The position numbers and the translations under genes were made by a program. Source: Margaritifera margaritifera (lineage: Eukaryota; Mollusca; Bivalvia; Unionida; Margaritiferidae). From it: a stretch of DNA of 64,000 bases. The notes beneath the pieces are model-generated. The model saw only the letters and a program-made list of their open reading frames with translations, was not told the DNA's origin and searched no databases. Shown here in pieces: positions 13,501 through 28,700 of the stretch (its first letter is position 1; each line of letters begins with the position of its first letter). The stretch covers positions 1,612,001 through 1,676,000 of the forward strand of contig JAQPZY010001301.1 in NCBI GenBank assembly GCA_029931535.1, given 5' to 3'.

Positions 13501-15226
13501 CCTAAACAATGTCATAATTTGCAACTAAGATGGGAAGCAAATTTTGATTGTTGGACTAATATTGTTTACAAGCTTCTATTTATGTATGGATTTTGGCAAT
13601 GTTTGGTGTAGTCAGGGCTTAAATGCTGAAAATACATTTCTTAGAATTTGTAGTCAGAGATATGAAGATATTTTTAAATAAAAACTTCAGGATGAGATTA
13701 ATCAATGGAAAGACTGCGTTTGTATAGGTTATTGCGATTAGAATTCACTTGTCAAAGATATCTAGAATTGTTAGGAGATAGAGATTTTGTTACATAATCA
13801 CTAGGCTTAGAGCTGGTAACCTGCAAATCAGGGGTAATACAAAAAGAACAGAAAGATATGAAAATATTTGCTATGAAGAAAGATTGTGTCAAATTTGTAA
13901 AGTTAATGTCGAAAATGAATTTAATTTTATTACTGCTTGTCTGATATATGGAGAATTACGAAGAAAATATTTATCTACCTTTTATTACTGCTTGTCTGAT
14001 ATATAGAGAATTACGAAAAATATATTTACCTACCTTTGCATAAACAAATCCAACTTGACAAATATTTAGGACTTTTATACAAAATGATACTAGAAAAATT
14101 CCGACGACTAATTTAGCAATGTTTACTATAAAAGCCTTAAAGATAATATAATTCGTTTTATCATCAACTCCTGCTACATAGACTCTAGATCAATATCACA
14201 AAACTTCTGTTTGCTCCATGCAGGCTTTAGGGTTCACTTTTAATTTATAGTGTGTGATAACTGTCTAAGATATATTTGTATTTCACCCAATTAGAACCAA
14301 ATACAATAATGATTAATTGCATGTTCTTCTGTTTCACACTGAAACACCTTTGCACCGCATGATTTATGGATATGTATCATGGGCCAATGGCCTGAATTAG
14401 AAATAAACACTATTATTTTGTTTTACTTACAAATTCAACACTAGACTCAGTTCCAGAACACATTTAACGTATAACTTGTTCCATTTTAGAGAATATAAAT
14501 TTGTACACATAAGTACAACATTTTCTTTCGGCACCGAACTATCAAAAGATTTGTTCTATTTCTTCCATTTTACTCGCGCATATTTTATACTGTTCATTTT
14601 TTTTTGTTCTAGTTTGTTTCATTTTCTGAATCTTATAGACGTGATCCTGCTTGTCGTATAGATATAACTCCTGTTGGTAAAATATTACCTCAATGTGCTC
14701 TCCATTAGGTTCTTCTAATTTATAAAATACGGGGTCCCTTAAAATAATTTATTTTATTATAAATACATCTCCCGTAAATTAGGAAGATAGTCTTTAGAAA
14801 AAATAGGCTTTTTATAGTTCGGCGTTCCATAGGAATCTTTTCCAAGTTATGCAAATAAGTTAATACTACTTTTGACCTGTTACTAGGATTGCTTGCTTCT
14901 ATTGGCGACATCTATATAGACCTGTGATATGATCTACTATATCCATTACAAAATGTTTGGTAATATATCTACCCATATTTTGATTTCATTTACAGCACAA
15001 TACATGCACGTTAAAGTCGTAAGAGTTCAATTAAATCTTTCCACTGCAAACGCTTTTGAGTAAGTGGAAAAGTATTCAGTATTTTCTATCTTCCAAATTC
15101 CCTTTCGTTCATTGAACCGTATGTTTACAGTTTTCTCTCTTCAAATATTTCTCTAAAAGCGTCCTGTCTCTCATCTCCGTTTTCTGTTTTTACTTTCTCG
15201 CCCCATGCGTACTTAGAGAAGACATC

Positions 15227-15300
<74 letters not shown>

Positions 15301-16894
15301 CATACATACATACATATATTATACAACTTCTGATATGGTTGCATATCAAATATATCTGCCTGGTATTGGTCATCTACATGACTAACATAAGCACTTCTAC
15401 ATTGAAATCTTGTTTCGCCTTGTCTGTGCAATGTGTAAGTAGACTGTTTTATCAATCAATCTTTAAGTTCAAAATTTAGTAGTGGTCATTGCCCGTTCTT
15501 TACATAGCAACGTATATCATTTTATTGTTGTTATTTTATTTTACTTCTTTTTTTATTATTTATCGACTAGTACTTTTGATTTGATTTGTCTGCAGTTAGC
15601 TTTAGGAACTAGAGTAGCATTCAATTATACATGCAAAATGTTTAAGGCGCATACGGGTTTCGATCCTTTGAGCGAGTGTATCACTCTAGTCAATTATTAA
15701 CACTATAATTTCTAGTCTCTATGACGATAGATTTTCACTACACGGCATTTAACTAATGGATTTCAATAACTTCTTAAAGTAATAATATCGTAGGTACAAT
15801 CAATAATTATCTCATAGAGATTTTTAATTATCCATTGCTATAAAGTCTTACAATATGAACCACGACGGAATGGGGCAATATATAATAGCTATTGTAATTC
15901 GTTTGAAATGAATATTATTTACTAATGGCATCCATGTAAGTACTAACATGAAAAATTTAAAGAATGTAATTTTAATTTTCTAGAGTTTGTTAATATCTTT
16001 ATTCCAGCCTGGTCTATACATGCTTTAACTATCGGCCTATTAAGTAAAAAGAGTCAAAGTTGGCAGATGTTTAAGTATAGTTTCAATATACAACTCAATG
16101 TCATTCTGCCAAGAGAGGACACTCTAATATATAATATTTTTTATGAATAGTTTTTTGTGAATTATCAGACTTTTTTATTGAAAGTGGTAAATACGGCTGT
16201 CTTTTGTGGTAAATTATTTGGCTTGATCTTAGCTTTTAAGTTGGTTAATATCACTACTCATCTACTTTTTCATCAAAACAGACAGATCGATAGAAGCAAT
16301 GTTCTACATTTCAATCTCGGGGAAAACAGATCGATAAATATATGCGCTTAATATCGTATATAACTATATACAAGTGCATTCGCTGCAAATGGAATTTGAA
16401 AGGAATAATAATGTGATGTGCTTATTTTCTAATAACCACTATTGTAGTAAACAGATAAATGAAACAAATCACTTGGTATTTAAAGCTTTCTTGAAATGCA
16501 TTAAAATGTTATCAAGTCATCTCGTTTTTTTTTCTTTTTTCTTAAGATCATTGCATCACTACACTTTAATGTAATTCGTGGTGTGTATCACACAGCAGAT
16601 GGAACCACTATCAAAATATTATTACCAAAGTGGTTACTTCCCGATGGCCTATAGCATTCTGATAAATTCTCAACCACCAGTTCATGTTAAACAACCTATA
16701 TATTTTGTTAAACACACATGATCGAACACGGTCCTCAATCAATAACAATTTCTGAATTTTGTTTTATATAGTTACAGCTGTACATTCAAATTGACTACAG
16801 AACTACAATATTCGAATGACACGATTGTCATCCGGATTGACGGGGTGGACAATAACTTCAAGAATAATTCCATGACGGTGTCTCACAGTGGTTA

Positions 16895-16947
<53 letters not shown>

Positions 16948-19900
16948 AACAATATATCAAAAGATAGTCAATGCACTTCAAACATGCATTTAGACAATAT
17001 GTATATCCCTAGATAATATGTATATCCCTGCCAGCCTTTACCTAAACCTGGTGCTAAGACTGAGCTTAAAATAGGTTAAATAATTTGGTTTATACTATTA
17101 TTTTCCATGCAGCTGATATAAGAGTCTAATGTTGAAGATTATGTCATTAAAATGTACTATTACGATTCCAGGAAAAAAACCAAACAATGAGGTAAATCGT
17201 ATGCATTTATTGTAAAAACTCAATATCTTGAACCATGATTTTATTTTACAATAATTAAAAGAAATAAATGGAAATCAACACATTTTGATATATCAAAAAG
17301 GATGTACATTGAGATATGTGCCTACAATAGTTTAGTCCACAAATACGTGGAAGTAGTTCAGAATAGTATCAGTGTACATGTTTAAATTTACAAGGTATGC
17401 AAAAATAAACAACATATTGCACAATCTGCAAATCTATCTTTATCTATTCTTTAAAAAGTAGGATTAAAATGTATATCTGCTAATTGTTTTTTGCATTACC
17501 CAATTTCTAAACTGGTCTGACACTGCCAGTATGCATTACTAGAGAAAAGGGAAAGTGAATCGGACAATGGATGGTTATAACAAATAATATAGTTAAATGT
17601 GTTTCTCTAGGGTTGTAATGAACTTTATAGCACTAGACAATATCGTGCCTTGTTAAACATTTCTGTATTCAAATTTAGGCGGATCAACGCCAATCGACAC
17701 TAGTCACAAGACAAGCCACTACTACAAATACCCTTCTCTGACGTTCCAATTTGATGGGTCATACTATGACCGATATGGAGGGTTTTATGTTGCGTACTGG
17801 TCGGAACCGGACGGTAAATATAACGTCCATAATTCACGAACTGAATAAATGATTAAGTTTAGTCACAATTACAGTCCAAGAAATTAGCTTATTAGAGTGC
17901 GACTTTTATCAGGAAATATTTTTCTAAGAATATTTATTTTTTAAATACACAAATAGCTTACTAATAAGACGTCCTCCAGTAATAGCTTTTCTTTAAACAA
18001 ATTCTTTCGTGCATTGGTCTGACTGAAGTTTTTGTTGACCTTTTTAAAATTCAGCCTAATTGCATTGTTTCAACGAAAATAATGATATAGATATTGAACT
18101 CATATTAAAGATTTTTTATTTACATTTGTTTAGAATCCATTCGTTACAACGACAGGTTTCGTGTTTAGTATATATTGAAAGATTTGTATGAACACGCTGA
18201 AAAGAATATAATTAAATATTATCTTGAATATTTCTCTTACATTTTTCAGTCTATGTAGCAACTGAATTAATACATTCCAAAAAGTATATAGATCTGTTCG
18301 AATTTACTTCGGAACTTTACTGTGTTCCAAGATGCCTTTGTGGCGGCTGTATTATTTACAGAAGAGCCCCCTTATCCGAGCATTAAACACAGGACCATTT
18401 TGTTAACCTGGAGGTCAATACCACTTTTAGTCATACTGTAGCATCTTCCTTCCCTCATCTGAATACTGATGTAAAATGTTTGGGTGAAAAGTATTTTCGA
18501 TCGCAATGACAAACATCCCACAGGCACTCTAATTTTTAACAACTACTCTCTTGTCCTACTTGGTAAAATACATCTGTCCTGATGTATGTTATATTTCCAA
18601 GCACTTAAAACAAAAGGTTTCAAGTATCAATTTATCTAAAATAGTTTTCTACATAAGTCGTGCAAATGCTCATTTACTGAACTTGCATGACCTATTTCTA
18701 TTCGACATTCAGTGTCACTCATACATGTACACTCGATGACAAGCGGTAAACATTTTTAGGACTGAATTAAATATAATACTAAACATTCATCCATTAACTA
18801 CTTCAATTCATATCACACTCATATTTCATGTTTGAAACGATGGAGACATTTATTATTGCAAACCGAAATTAGGTGACTGAGTGCAGCGTCTGTTAAAATA
18901 ATGCGTCTGCAAGCTTGCCAGACCATATAATTCATGTTTAAATACAGAAAGAAACAAAATAAATCGGCAAATTCAAACAGGAACACTAGCAATCATTAAA
19001 ATCGTTAATTTAAAGATATCAAGTTCTTAAATCTATCGAATCCGACCTCTCTGTGATGGTTATATCCCCAGTCCAACGATGTAAGCTGTACCAATCCGCA
19101 AAAGAAATGTTTCAACAAAAATAAGAATTGTGTCATATTTGGTTATCAAAACAATCAGAATTCACAATTTGAAGCTGTATATCTAGGAGATAAATTTGTA
19201 AAAGTTCACAGTCCTAAATTATTGTAAAGTTTTGTAATCTCTATTGAGCAATGTAATAATCCACCTGTTGTCGTAGAATGTGAAAACAAATCCATGCAAA
19301 TCAGCCATATTTGCAAAACAACCATATCTACAATAACACAAATCTACGTTTATGAATAGATACAAGAAACAATGTATCTAGTGAAGTAAGAACAATTTGT
19401 ATTGTCACTCTTACATCGTTGTTTACCGTTACCTTCACGGATCAATATCATATTCAAGACGGTGAACTCGTTCTTTCCCTGTAATGTGTGCCCATATTGG
19501 AGCTAAATAAAAAAGTTTCCTTCAATAAACTAAATATTCAAAACGGTGTGATAGCATATGATACAAATTGCAGACATTTAAAATTTATAATACCGACGAT
19601 ATATGGTTGACCACCTACTCATATATATTCCAACGCGCTATCCAGACCACATTCGTATGGCTCTGAATCTGTCTTTGTATACTAGTTTTAGTATATTAAG
19701 TTTCTTCCGTCACTCTCCTTCTTATTTCCTCCTACATAGTACTTTTGCAATCCGTTTCTAAATTACAATTGGAAAAGCGTAACTATTAACTTACACATTT
19801 GCAAATTTTGGATATGGAACGTGTATCAGAAAAATGTTCTTAGCATTCGATCAGTAGCATTCCATGTGCGTTCCTCTCGTTCTTGAAGCAAGAAATAGTA

Positions 19901-21983
19901 GTATGTTTTCAAATATTGAAGACTATTCCTATTCCTCGGACCTTTTTGATTGCAGGGTTTGTGCTTCACTATTTAAAAATCATGCAGACGCCTGCTTGTT
20001 ATAGTTATTTTGTAATTATTCAACCCTTGCAACCTTTCGTTATTTGCAGGATTGATTACACCAGAAAGCATTCCAGCCTACCATTATAACAAGTCGTCGT
20101 TTAACCGAGCATTCTCATACTCAAAAGTTTCATCACCGTACTTAAACACCGAGTAAGTTTCAATCATATACACATATAAAACTTCTGTATATCTTGGTAT
20201 GACTTTCTTAATCTATCTCTCGATCTATCGATCTTTCTGTTTCCATTTTATCAATAAACAGTGTCGTGAATTTGTTTAGTAAGAGTTTGTGAACTACATT
20301 TGCAGCCAACATTAAGAGGGCTTGAAACTGAAAAACAAAACCGAGAGCCTTTTTAGCGCGAAACATCGGGAATGATAATCCAGTTCACTGCATTTCATTA
20401 TGTTCCTTTGGAGGTTAGTAGCTCAGAGGAACCCAGTATCGTTCAACCAAACTCTCGCTAGACGCTGAAAGATCTACGGAAATTGAACATCTGGTAAAAG
20501 TCTGTACACTTGATTACTGTACAAGTTCTGTACTATTGAGTATTACATATACGTGTCGCACATTTCTTGTCGATTCCACACTAATGGAAAGCCAGATATA
20601 AGACTCTCTTTCCGGACGGAGCGGCTATAATGATAGAGATAGTAAATATCTTCAAATAATAAATAACTAGTAGATTCAAATTGGTAGATCCAAGCTGTGG
20701 AGTAGTATCTATTGTTTATAAATATTCTGTTTAAATTGTCTGCACATTGACTACTTCAACATGTTTTTTTTTCCTCATTTCTTTCTATTATATTAAAGTC
20801 AGTTGGTTAAAGGCTTTTAAGCCATAGTGAAAAATTGCCCAGTTACGGTATATGATCTATCGCCATATTCGTTTAAAATGTTATTATTAAAATTATTCTT
20901 ATATGTGATTTCAGTTAATTTGATACAAGATGGACTATATAATGTCATAACTCCTGTTTGTTCTCTAGCAGCTATTGATGTCACTTATAGGCTAAAACTC
21001 TCTGATTATTATATGTATCTATTTTAAGAACCAAGAAAGTTATTCTAACGATCTTTGGACTGCTTTTATTTAAAACTTCTATACAACCATCAACATTGCT
21101 ATCTAAAAACTGCTTACTAACATAAATTATTCTAAATGAATCACCTATAGTCTGCCTCCGATCCATTATGAATCGTACCTCACCTACTGTCTTCGAAAGT
21201 ATTTACGTAACACAATTACATTCCAGCTGAGGATTATTAAATAACTTCATACCTTACATATTGCAAGCTATAACTTGCTCCGTCAGCGCAAACTTTTGTA
21301 ATTTGAAGAAAAACGCAGTCGTCAACGGTAAGTGTAATGGCAAAGCCATGCTATTTTTAAGGAGACGCAAGAGCCGAATGTACAGAATAAGGTGCATGGT
21401 TTTGACGCGGACGATCGCGCAGGTGAAAATTAAGCTCGGTACATATATGCTGTATGCAACGTACAAGATACCTACCGCTATAACAGGTACAATTAAAATA
21501 AAGCAGATGAAACTAAACTGACAAAATCCCTCGATCATAAAGAGTTAGGTAAGTAAAATATAAAATTGGTATCCTTTTTTAATATGCCAAATATTTCAAA
21601 CTTTATATAATTGTTTTAAAAACAAAATTCGTAATTAAATATCAGCTCAAATGAAGGTGTTTTGACTACATTTAACAGTACAAGTAATGTATACAGTAGT
21701 AGAAGTAGTATTAATGGTACAGAAGACTGAACGAATTATATACATAGGCACACAGTTTGAAAGTAATAATTAAAATATTCAGATGACAATTTCCTTTGCA
21801 AAATAAGCTATCAATACAAATAAAAATATAAATAATATTGTAAACTAATTGCTGCTTTTTGTATCATAATTTTAATATTAAGGAATTTAATCAGATTTTG
21901 AAATAAAAAAATAATTTTAATAATAGTTATTTGTATATTTATCACTTTCGAACTCACTTTAGTAATTATTTTGGTTTTATTGC

Positions 21984-22032
<49 letters not shown>

Positions 22033-25000
22033 TCTACATTACATTTTGTTTTTAAATGTTAGTAATATTTCTGGCATGATAAATGCCATGCAAATATGAA
22101 TTAAACATATTTTTAGTGTAATTATACTTATGTTCATACTGTATTATTGTGGAATGAATAACATATAATATAAAAAGTATTACAAACTATAATCTACTTA
22201 TATGACATTTATGATTTAGAGAATTTTGTCACTCTGGTGTTGTATCCATTTATTTGTAGCCTTTAAAGTAGTAGGTATAATGCATGGTGTATACGGTATA
22301 GATGTGCTGCCTTTTTTTTTACCTGCGTGAGCATCGGCGTCAAAACCCTGCATATTGTGCATTAGGCTGTTTCAGTCTACTAAAAAGTAGTATGGCTTTA
22401 ACATTGCACTTGCCGTTCATGACTTTTTTTCTCCAAATTACAAAAGTTTGCGCGGACTGTGCAAGGTATGGTTGGAATTGTGAATAGTATGTTGAAGTTA
22501 CATAATTTTCAGTGACATTGTAATTATACCAGATCAATACTTTCGGAAGTTGAAGATTGGGTACGATTCATAATGGATCTGTAGCTGACTATAATTGAGA
22601 CAGGAAATTTTACAATCTTATTTCTCATTTTTGAAATACAATTAAAAGTTTGTAAATTTGTGTTTATATTATTTCAAATCTTTCAGTAAGCAACTTGCAA
22701 CACATGACAAGGACATTTTGACATTCCTGCAGGGTAACTTGCAACACCGGACAAGGAGATTTTAATATTTCTCCCTAGGTACCTTGCTTTTATCTTTAGA
22801 ACAAATAATTAAGAAGGAAGCGGTAATAAAGTAGTATTATGGTAGATGCAACATATACTGCTAGTAATAAACGTTTGTATACATTTTGTTGTATATAAAA
22901 AAACAGAATCGTGAATGTACTTATGCACAATAGTAACATAAACTTCTTTAGTGAAGAACAGTATCAGAAGCTTGATTTTTCATACAAAGTTTTTTAATAG
23001 CAATCAGTAATCATATATGAGCACCAGTAACAATACTCCTGGATTAGAAACCTGCAAAACAGTTCTAATTATAAATCAATCTGTGATCATATAATAGCAA
23101 TAATAATTTTCTCTAAGGATTCTTGTATGAGAGCTAAAAATAATATTGTATAATGACACTCAATCTGCTAATTATTTCCATATGTAATTGCTTGCAATGA
23201 GCATAAACATTGTGAGAAACAAAGTCTCTGTGAAAAACACTTGTGATGTGCAGAAAAGCTAGCAAACACGAAACTAGCCATAAGACTACTTTGGGGGTGT
23301 TATTGATTTGATCCAGATAAATGTATATATTGTAGGTTTCGGAAACATGCAAACTGTATCCGACTCATCAGTAGATGTCTGTATATATCTCTGGCTAATG
23401 AATCCTAACTATATGGAGTTCTATTTTGCTATGTGTTCTGTGCATTTATTCCTCGGCATGACGATAACGTTTGATCTGTGTCTGAAACATTCAATATTGA
23501 TAACTTCTTCATTGCTACGAGCAGCGGTCATAACTTTTTTGACATTTCACGTACAATTCAAGGTTTTAAAAACCATCAGCATTCCAAATACTCTTTGTTT
23601 CAATCTTTAATTTCTGTAGTGAAGGAAATTGTTTCTATGTTTACCGAAAATTTGAAATAAAATGGATTGTTTACTGTTTCTTGTACCTTTTGGAATGTGG
23701 AATTGCATATCTTTATCAGGGAGATCGGCCTCAGTAATATAACCTTCCATTTATACTGAAGTTTTTTAAAACAATAAAGGTTTGCTGTTTTTGCAGTGAG
23801 AGATTTGAATAGGACGATTTTGAAGCCAAGACTTATGCCGAAAACCAAGCTCCGACATACAGACTTTTTCTTTTCGATTTGTATCCCATGCTGTAAGATG
23901 CTCTCCAAAATAAAACTTCGTTTCAACACTTTCGAATCACTATGTCTTTCAATTTTCTTGTATCTTTCGTTTTTGCAACTCCTCTTTTTACAGCTTTGCT
24001 CTTGTTCCAATAAAGAACACATATTGACACTCCAACGATTTGCGTTTCAATATTGTTTATTTTGCTTCTTGATATCATATGCTGTCTCTTTGTACTCGTT
24101 GATGATAGAAAGCTCAGAATGTTTTATTTCACTATCACTTATTGCTTTGTTTATGATGTCGTTAATAATGTTTAACTTACTGACTGCAGGAATTACTATA
24201 TTATAATGTTGAAAATCATCTTCTTGCAACAAATCATTAGCGTTTTGCACCAAGCACACTAAACGTCAAAGGAACATTTCAACTGATAGCTATTACTGCA
24301 ACATCTGTGAACTATCAAAATGAATCTCCTAGTCAAAGTTTAAACCTAAATAGCTTTACAAAAGCATGATGTAGGATAAAGCAAGTGGAGAGTTTATTGT
24401 TGCATGGTAAATTGTGTTGATGATACTTTTGTGTTAGTTGACATTTGTTTATGTTAGCCAAACAGGCTCAAGCATTTTAGCAATGGAAGTTTAGTGTTAA
24501 CAATTTTGTCTGGTAAACTTCCATGTTCTATTTAGGTAGTACAATGTTAACTAAGTAAAACTGGAGTATTTATTTTAGACAGTTCTCTGATATCCATAGT
24601 GCCTTCTTAAACATCCTTTTCAGAAGCAGGCTGTGTGCAACTGTATGATGAGATTTGAATACTGCATGTTAAACTGAGATAAAAACAATTTCATCAAAAA
24701 CATGCTGAATGTAATTATAAGATCAGAGTCGATTAAGGTTTTGCGTGATAAAAAGAGTTAATGACATATTTGTTACGCTCGACATTTGTCTTTAGGCAAC
24801 ATTGATGATATTTGTTACATCGAAAACGGTAAAGAATCTTTGCAAAGTCAAACTTCAACCTTTATTGCAACTAGATGTATAAGACTATGTGAAGTAACTC
24901 ATAATCTTACCTTAGACAAAATGAAGAAGATATCTAAAGCATTTACATCCCCACCCATCAAGTATAATCTTCCTCTGTACAATTTTGTTTGTGCGGCATA

Positions 25001-25667
25001 GAGTAAAATATATAACTGAGTTTAGTTATAAACAAAGTACAAACAAACATTGCCAAATTGATGCAATAAAGGGTGGAGAGAAAAAAAAAAAGAAAATGCG
25101 ACAGTAATTACAAACGAGAATACAAGAGACAAAGATGCATCAATAATGACAATTTCATAATAATTAAGAACACACGTGTAGAATTATAAGCAAAAAAAAA
25201 AAAAAAACACTGAGTAAAACACGGCACTGACATAGGTGCACTGTCTATTGATCGCTTCCGTATATAGCTCAATTTACAAAATCGTATGATGTCAGTGAAG
25301 ATGTTTTGACACTGCTCATTTCATTCCATATCCATCATTTGATTTATCTGATTCTGAGCAAACAAAGAAAATGTTTTCACTAGTCAAAACAAGATATATA
25401 AAGCAATTGAAAACAAATCAATTTATGTCACAATGCAATCCAAAAGGTAGAGAAAGTAAATCATATATTTGAAACTTCAAGACGGCTACCTTCAACACAG
25501 AATTGTTTTTATTCTCCTCTAATTAAGGGAGATTAGTGGTTTGTCAGCTTTGCCCAAAGTATATTGTAGACAACCGAGAGAGAGAAAAACTAATATAATT
25601 GCTTTATTGATCCGTCCAATGAAAACACAAAACACTTATTTAAACTGATTATTCCTAACCTCTATGC

Positions 25668-25756
<89 letters not shown>

Positions 25757-28700
25757 ATATTTCTACTGTCACCGTATGCGTGCTTAACTCATGATCTGAT
25801 AGGAAACGATTGTTTTCTTTCTCACAATCATCCATACTGGACGCTCTCTGTCCAAAAACAGAAGGACTGCGCGCCACCTATATGAATTAAGGGTTGTTAA
25901 ATACGTTATCGGTAAGGCCTATACTGATATTATATTTTTGTTTGTACTATTAAAACTATGTACATAACTGAGTTCTTACTTAGTAAGAGAGCTTCTGTGA
26001 AATATCTCAAAATCCATAACCTTTTTTTAAGCTGACATTTGTCTGTTTAACAAAGATAAAATCTTTACAATTTAAATGACCAACAAATGCCTGAGTCTGG
26101 CGGTGAGGATTTTAATTATTCACTTGAAAATCTTTTGTAAGAAGATGATTATTATGAGACCAGTTCAAACAAAAGTTGACAATACTGTAAATCTCCCAAA
26201 TTATTTTATTCTCACTGCACCAGATGTTGCTGTATCTACACAAGGACTGGAACTTGTTGACGAGTTTAAGGTTTTATGATATTGTTGCTTTGATTACATT
26301 TATCCTCGCCCCGTAAAGGTACTGCACACTAACTCAGTAATTTCTTAATCTGGAATCAAACATTAAATTTGTATTCTGATTATTCTGAACTTGTAATACG
26401 TTCCTATACCAAATGATAAAAGCCAAAACATTTTCTCGTTTCTGCCAGAAAGTCATATGACACTGTGCTCTGTATCTGTTCAGGGAATCGTCACCAATTT
26501 CATTATAGTATATTTTCCTCTCAAAATGCATTTTCTATATTAACGTGGTCTACTTGAGTTAAACACTTTATTGTATTAAACTGATTTGCAGGACCAGAGT
26601 AGGGCGCTGTAGTAGTTATTTTTAAATTCTGAACTCCGTTATTTCAGAACCATAGACTTGATCCTTAACATTAAAACTTGGGTTCTCCAATGTTTTGCCG
26701 TGGTCTGCTGGTGTGCCATAGGCGGACCTAAACGCCATAAATCTGTCGTTTCTCTAAGACCTTCAAGAGTAGGATTGTATCTATGTCTATACCTAAAGGC
26801 TAATATTTGGATTCAAACACTTAGCTGAAATTTGCATTTCTTGTCTAACTACATCGATATACAAGCTGTCCAGATTAATATATACTTCTTTGCTGACTTT
26901 TCTCTCACCCTTAGTCTATACTTTTAAATTCCTTCACTGTAATGTCATTGTAATCCTGTTCCTTGTACACCCCTTTACATCTCTGGCACATGATATTCAC
27001 ACTTTTCCCTTTTTCTCTTTCAACTTGTCTGTGTTGCCTTTGTAACATTTTACAACAGACTGTATCCCCAATGACCGTTGCTTTGGCGTAGTTTTCTTTC
27101 AATGACTAACATATGTCATACCAAATGAATGGGAAATATGTATCTTCAAAATCGGTTTATCTACAAACTATGAAAGTTGTTTTGGGATATATTTCATCCA
27201 TCATCCGTGTGTAGCAAAAGCTCTTCCTCAATCAACTGATTGTAATTAGTGTTGTGGCAATTCTTTGCAACTGAGGATGTCATGAATGTCTTGAAATTGT
27301 ACATGGCAAAATCTTCTAACAAACAGTACATTGTTGAATAATTAACCGTTGGGATGATTGATGCAATTATTAAAAAGTAATAAATGTGAGAGAAATATAA
27401 ATATCTTATGACTCCATCGACATAGATTTGATTTTAATTACCCCTTTCTTCTTCAAATGTCATAGACCGGCTTGTTTTCTTTTACATTCTATTTAATAGT
27501 CAGCCCTTTTGAAATGAACTTGGAATCAACTTTATTTTTCTGAATGTTATCTCTTTTCCTTTTTTCGACAACTTTTTTTATTAATCAGCTAGGACATATT
27601 ATACAGTGTAGTAACCTGGTCACGATTTTGCGTGTCCCAATGTGGCTATTTATCACTGGTGTTTTTTTGAGCTTAATATCATTTTTCAACTGGTGTTTGA
27701 ATCGAAATCAATTGACACATCATGAATGTTTTAAATCCTTCATATTCTAATGACAATTACTTTTCATCTGTGACATTATGTGGTTCCAATAATAAGGTTT
27801 GTATGCTCCTTAATAGTTCTAATTGTATATATTGTGCTGCTTCTGTCTACGATGGAGTTGATGTGAATTCACACATTTATTTAATGGCATAATGTTGTCA
27901 GCAGTTTCCCAGTTATTATACTACTTATCATATCCTTTCCATTTCACTAGTACATACTCTTAACCATTCGTTCTTTTGGGCTTCAGACATTTTCAGCTTT
28001 GTATATGTCATGTCTTTTATCTTATACAGATAATTCCCTGTGTCGAAAACGTGGAGTCTATATGCTCTCCCTACATGTCGTCCACATTGTAACTCACGTG
28101 ATCATTTACAATTACTTGTTTTAAAATATTTATATTCCAAAATAGGAAAGGCATCCCTTTTCAAAAACTGAAAAAGACCTAGCACTGTAAAGATGTATTT
28201 GTATTAATTTTCTCTATACATGTACAAAAACATTGTCTGCCTGCCTGACTGGTATAAACACTTTTGAAGTAAATCGTTTTTCAGCATGCGTAGACTGCTC
28301 CGGTGACCATTCTTTTAATTCGGTTTATTTTATTTTATTTTTGTCCTGTGACATTTTTGACACGATTGAATTTATTTGTGTAAGCAGCTGTACCGTCTGG
28401 TTTGCAATATAAATGTTTAAAACAATATGTTTGTGTAATTCTTAACGCTTTATAACAGAGAGACAATACTTTATGTTCCTAAATTGATTTTAGTGTTATC
28501 AGGAATTCAACAGGAGGATCATCTAAAACAGATATGCACTTTGGCACGTTTCTTCTTTCCATTTAAACGTATGAATGATTCCAGTTTTGACTCAGATTTG
28601 TCTATTTCTGTAGTTGAATCTGCTAGTACATGAAAAAGAAATTTCAAACCAAGATTCGGACTCTGAAAAACTTATAGACTTTAGTTTCGAAAACTCTTTT

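Larger units (their letters stand above)
11400..14130 (+). mobile_element. Decayed non-LTR retrotransposon (LINE) with reverse transcriptase
   Basis: One reading frame runs from 11694 to about 13970, interrupted by stops such as those at 12230 and 13208. The order fits a LINE ORF2: an endonuclease end near 11570 (ESIHMP), a linker, and then the RT with [19 protein letters not shown], a degraded FIEYEKVVD box, GCVLSSLFF and the catalytic YADD box at about 12990. A thumb segment with NYGAEF follows, then a C-terminal Cys-containing segment ([11 protein letters not shown]). The 5' end is unclear and the element is dead. A 60-base tandem duplication sits at its 3' end. The clade is uncertain. Confidence 0.85.
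5131..16771 (+). other. Intron 2 of unit A, expanded about 9.7 kb by mobile elements
   Basis: The paralogous introns in B and C are under 2 kb. Unit A matches them from 5131 to about 6680 and again from about 16430 to the exon 3 acceptor. The extra block between is a nest of elements described separately. Stretches 7790-9700 and 15700-16430 are AT-rich with nothing I can identify. Confidence 0.75.

Noticed and set aside
25662..25885. Ser-Leu and Arg-Glu open frames at CT repeats (also 30304, 40411, 62409)
   Set aside because: Microsatellite translations, not genes.
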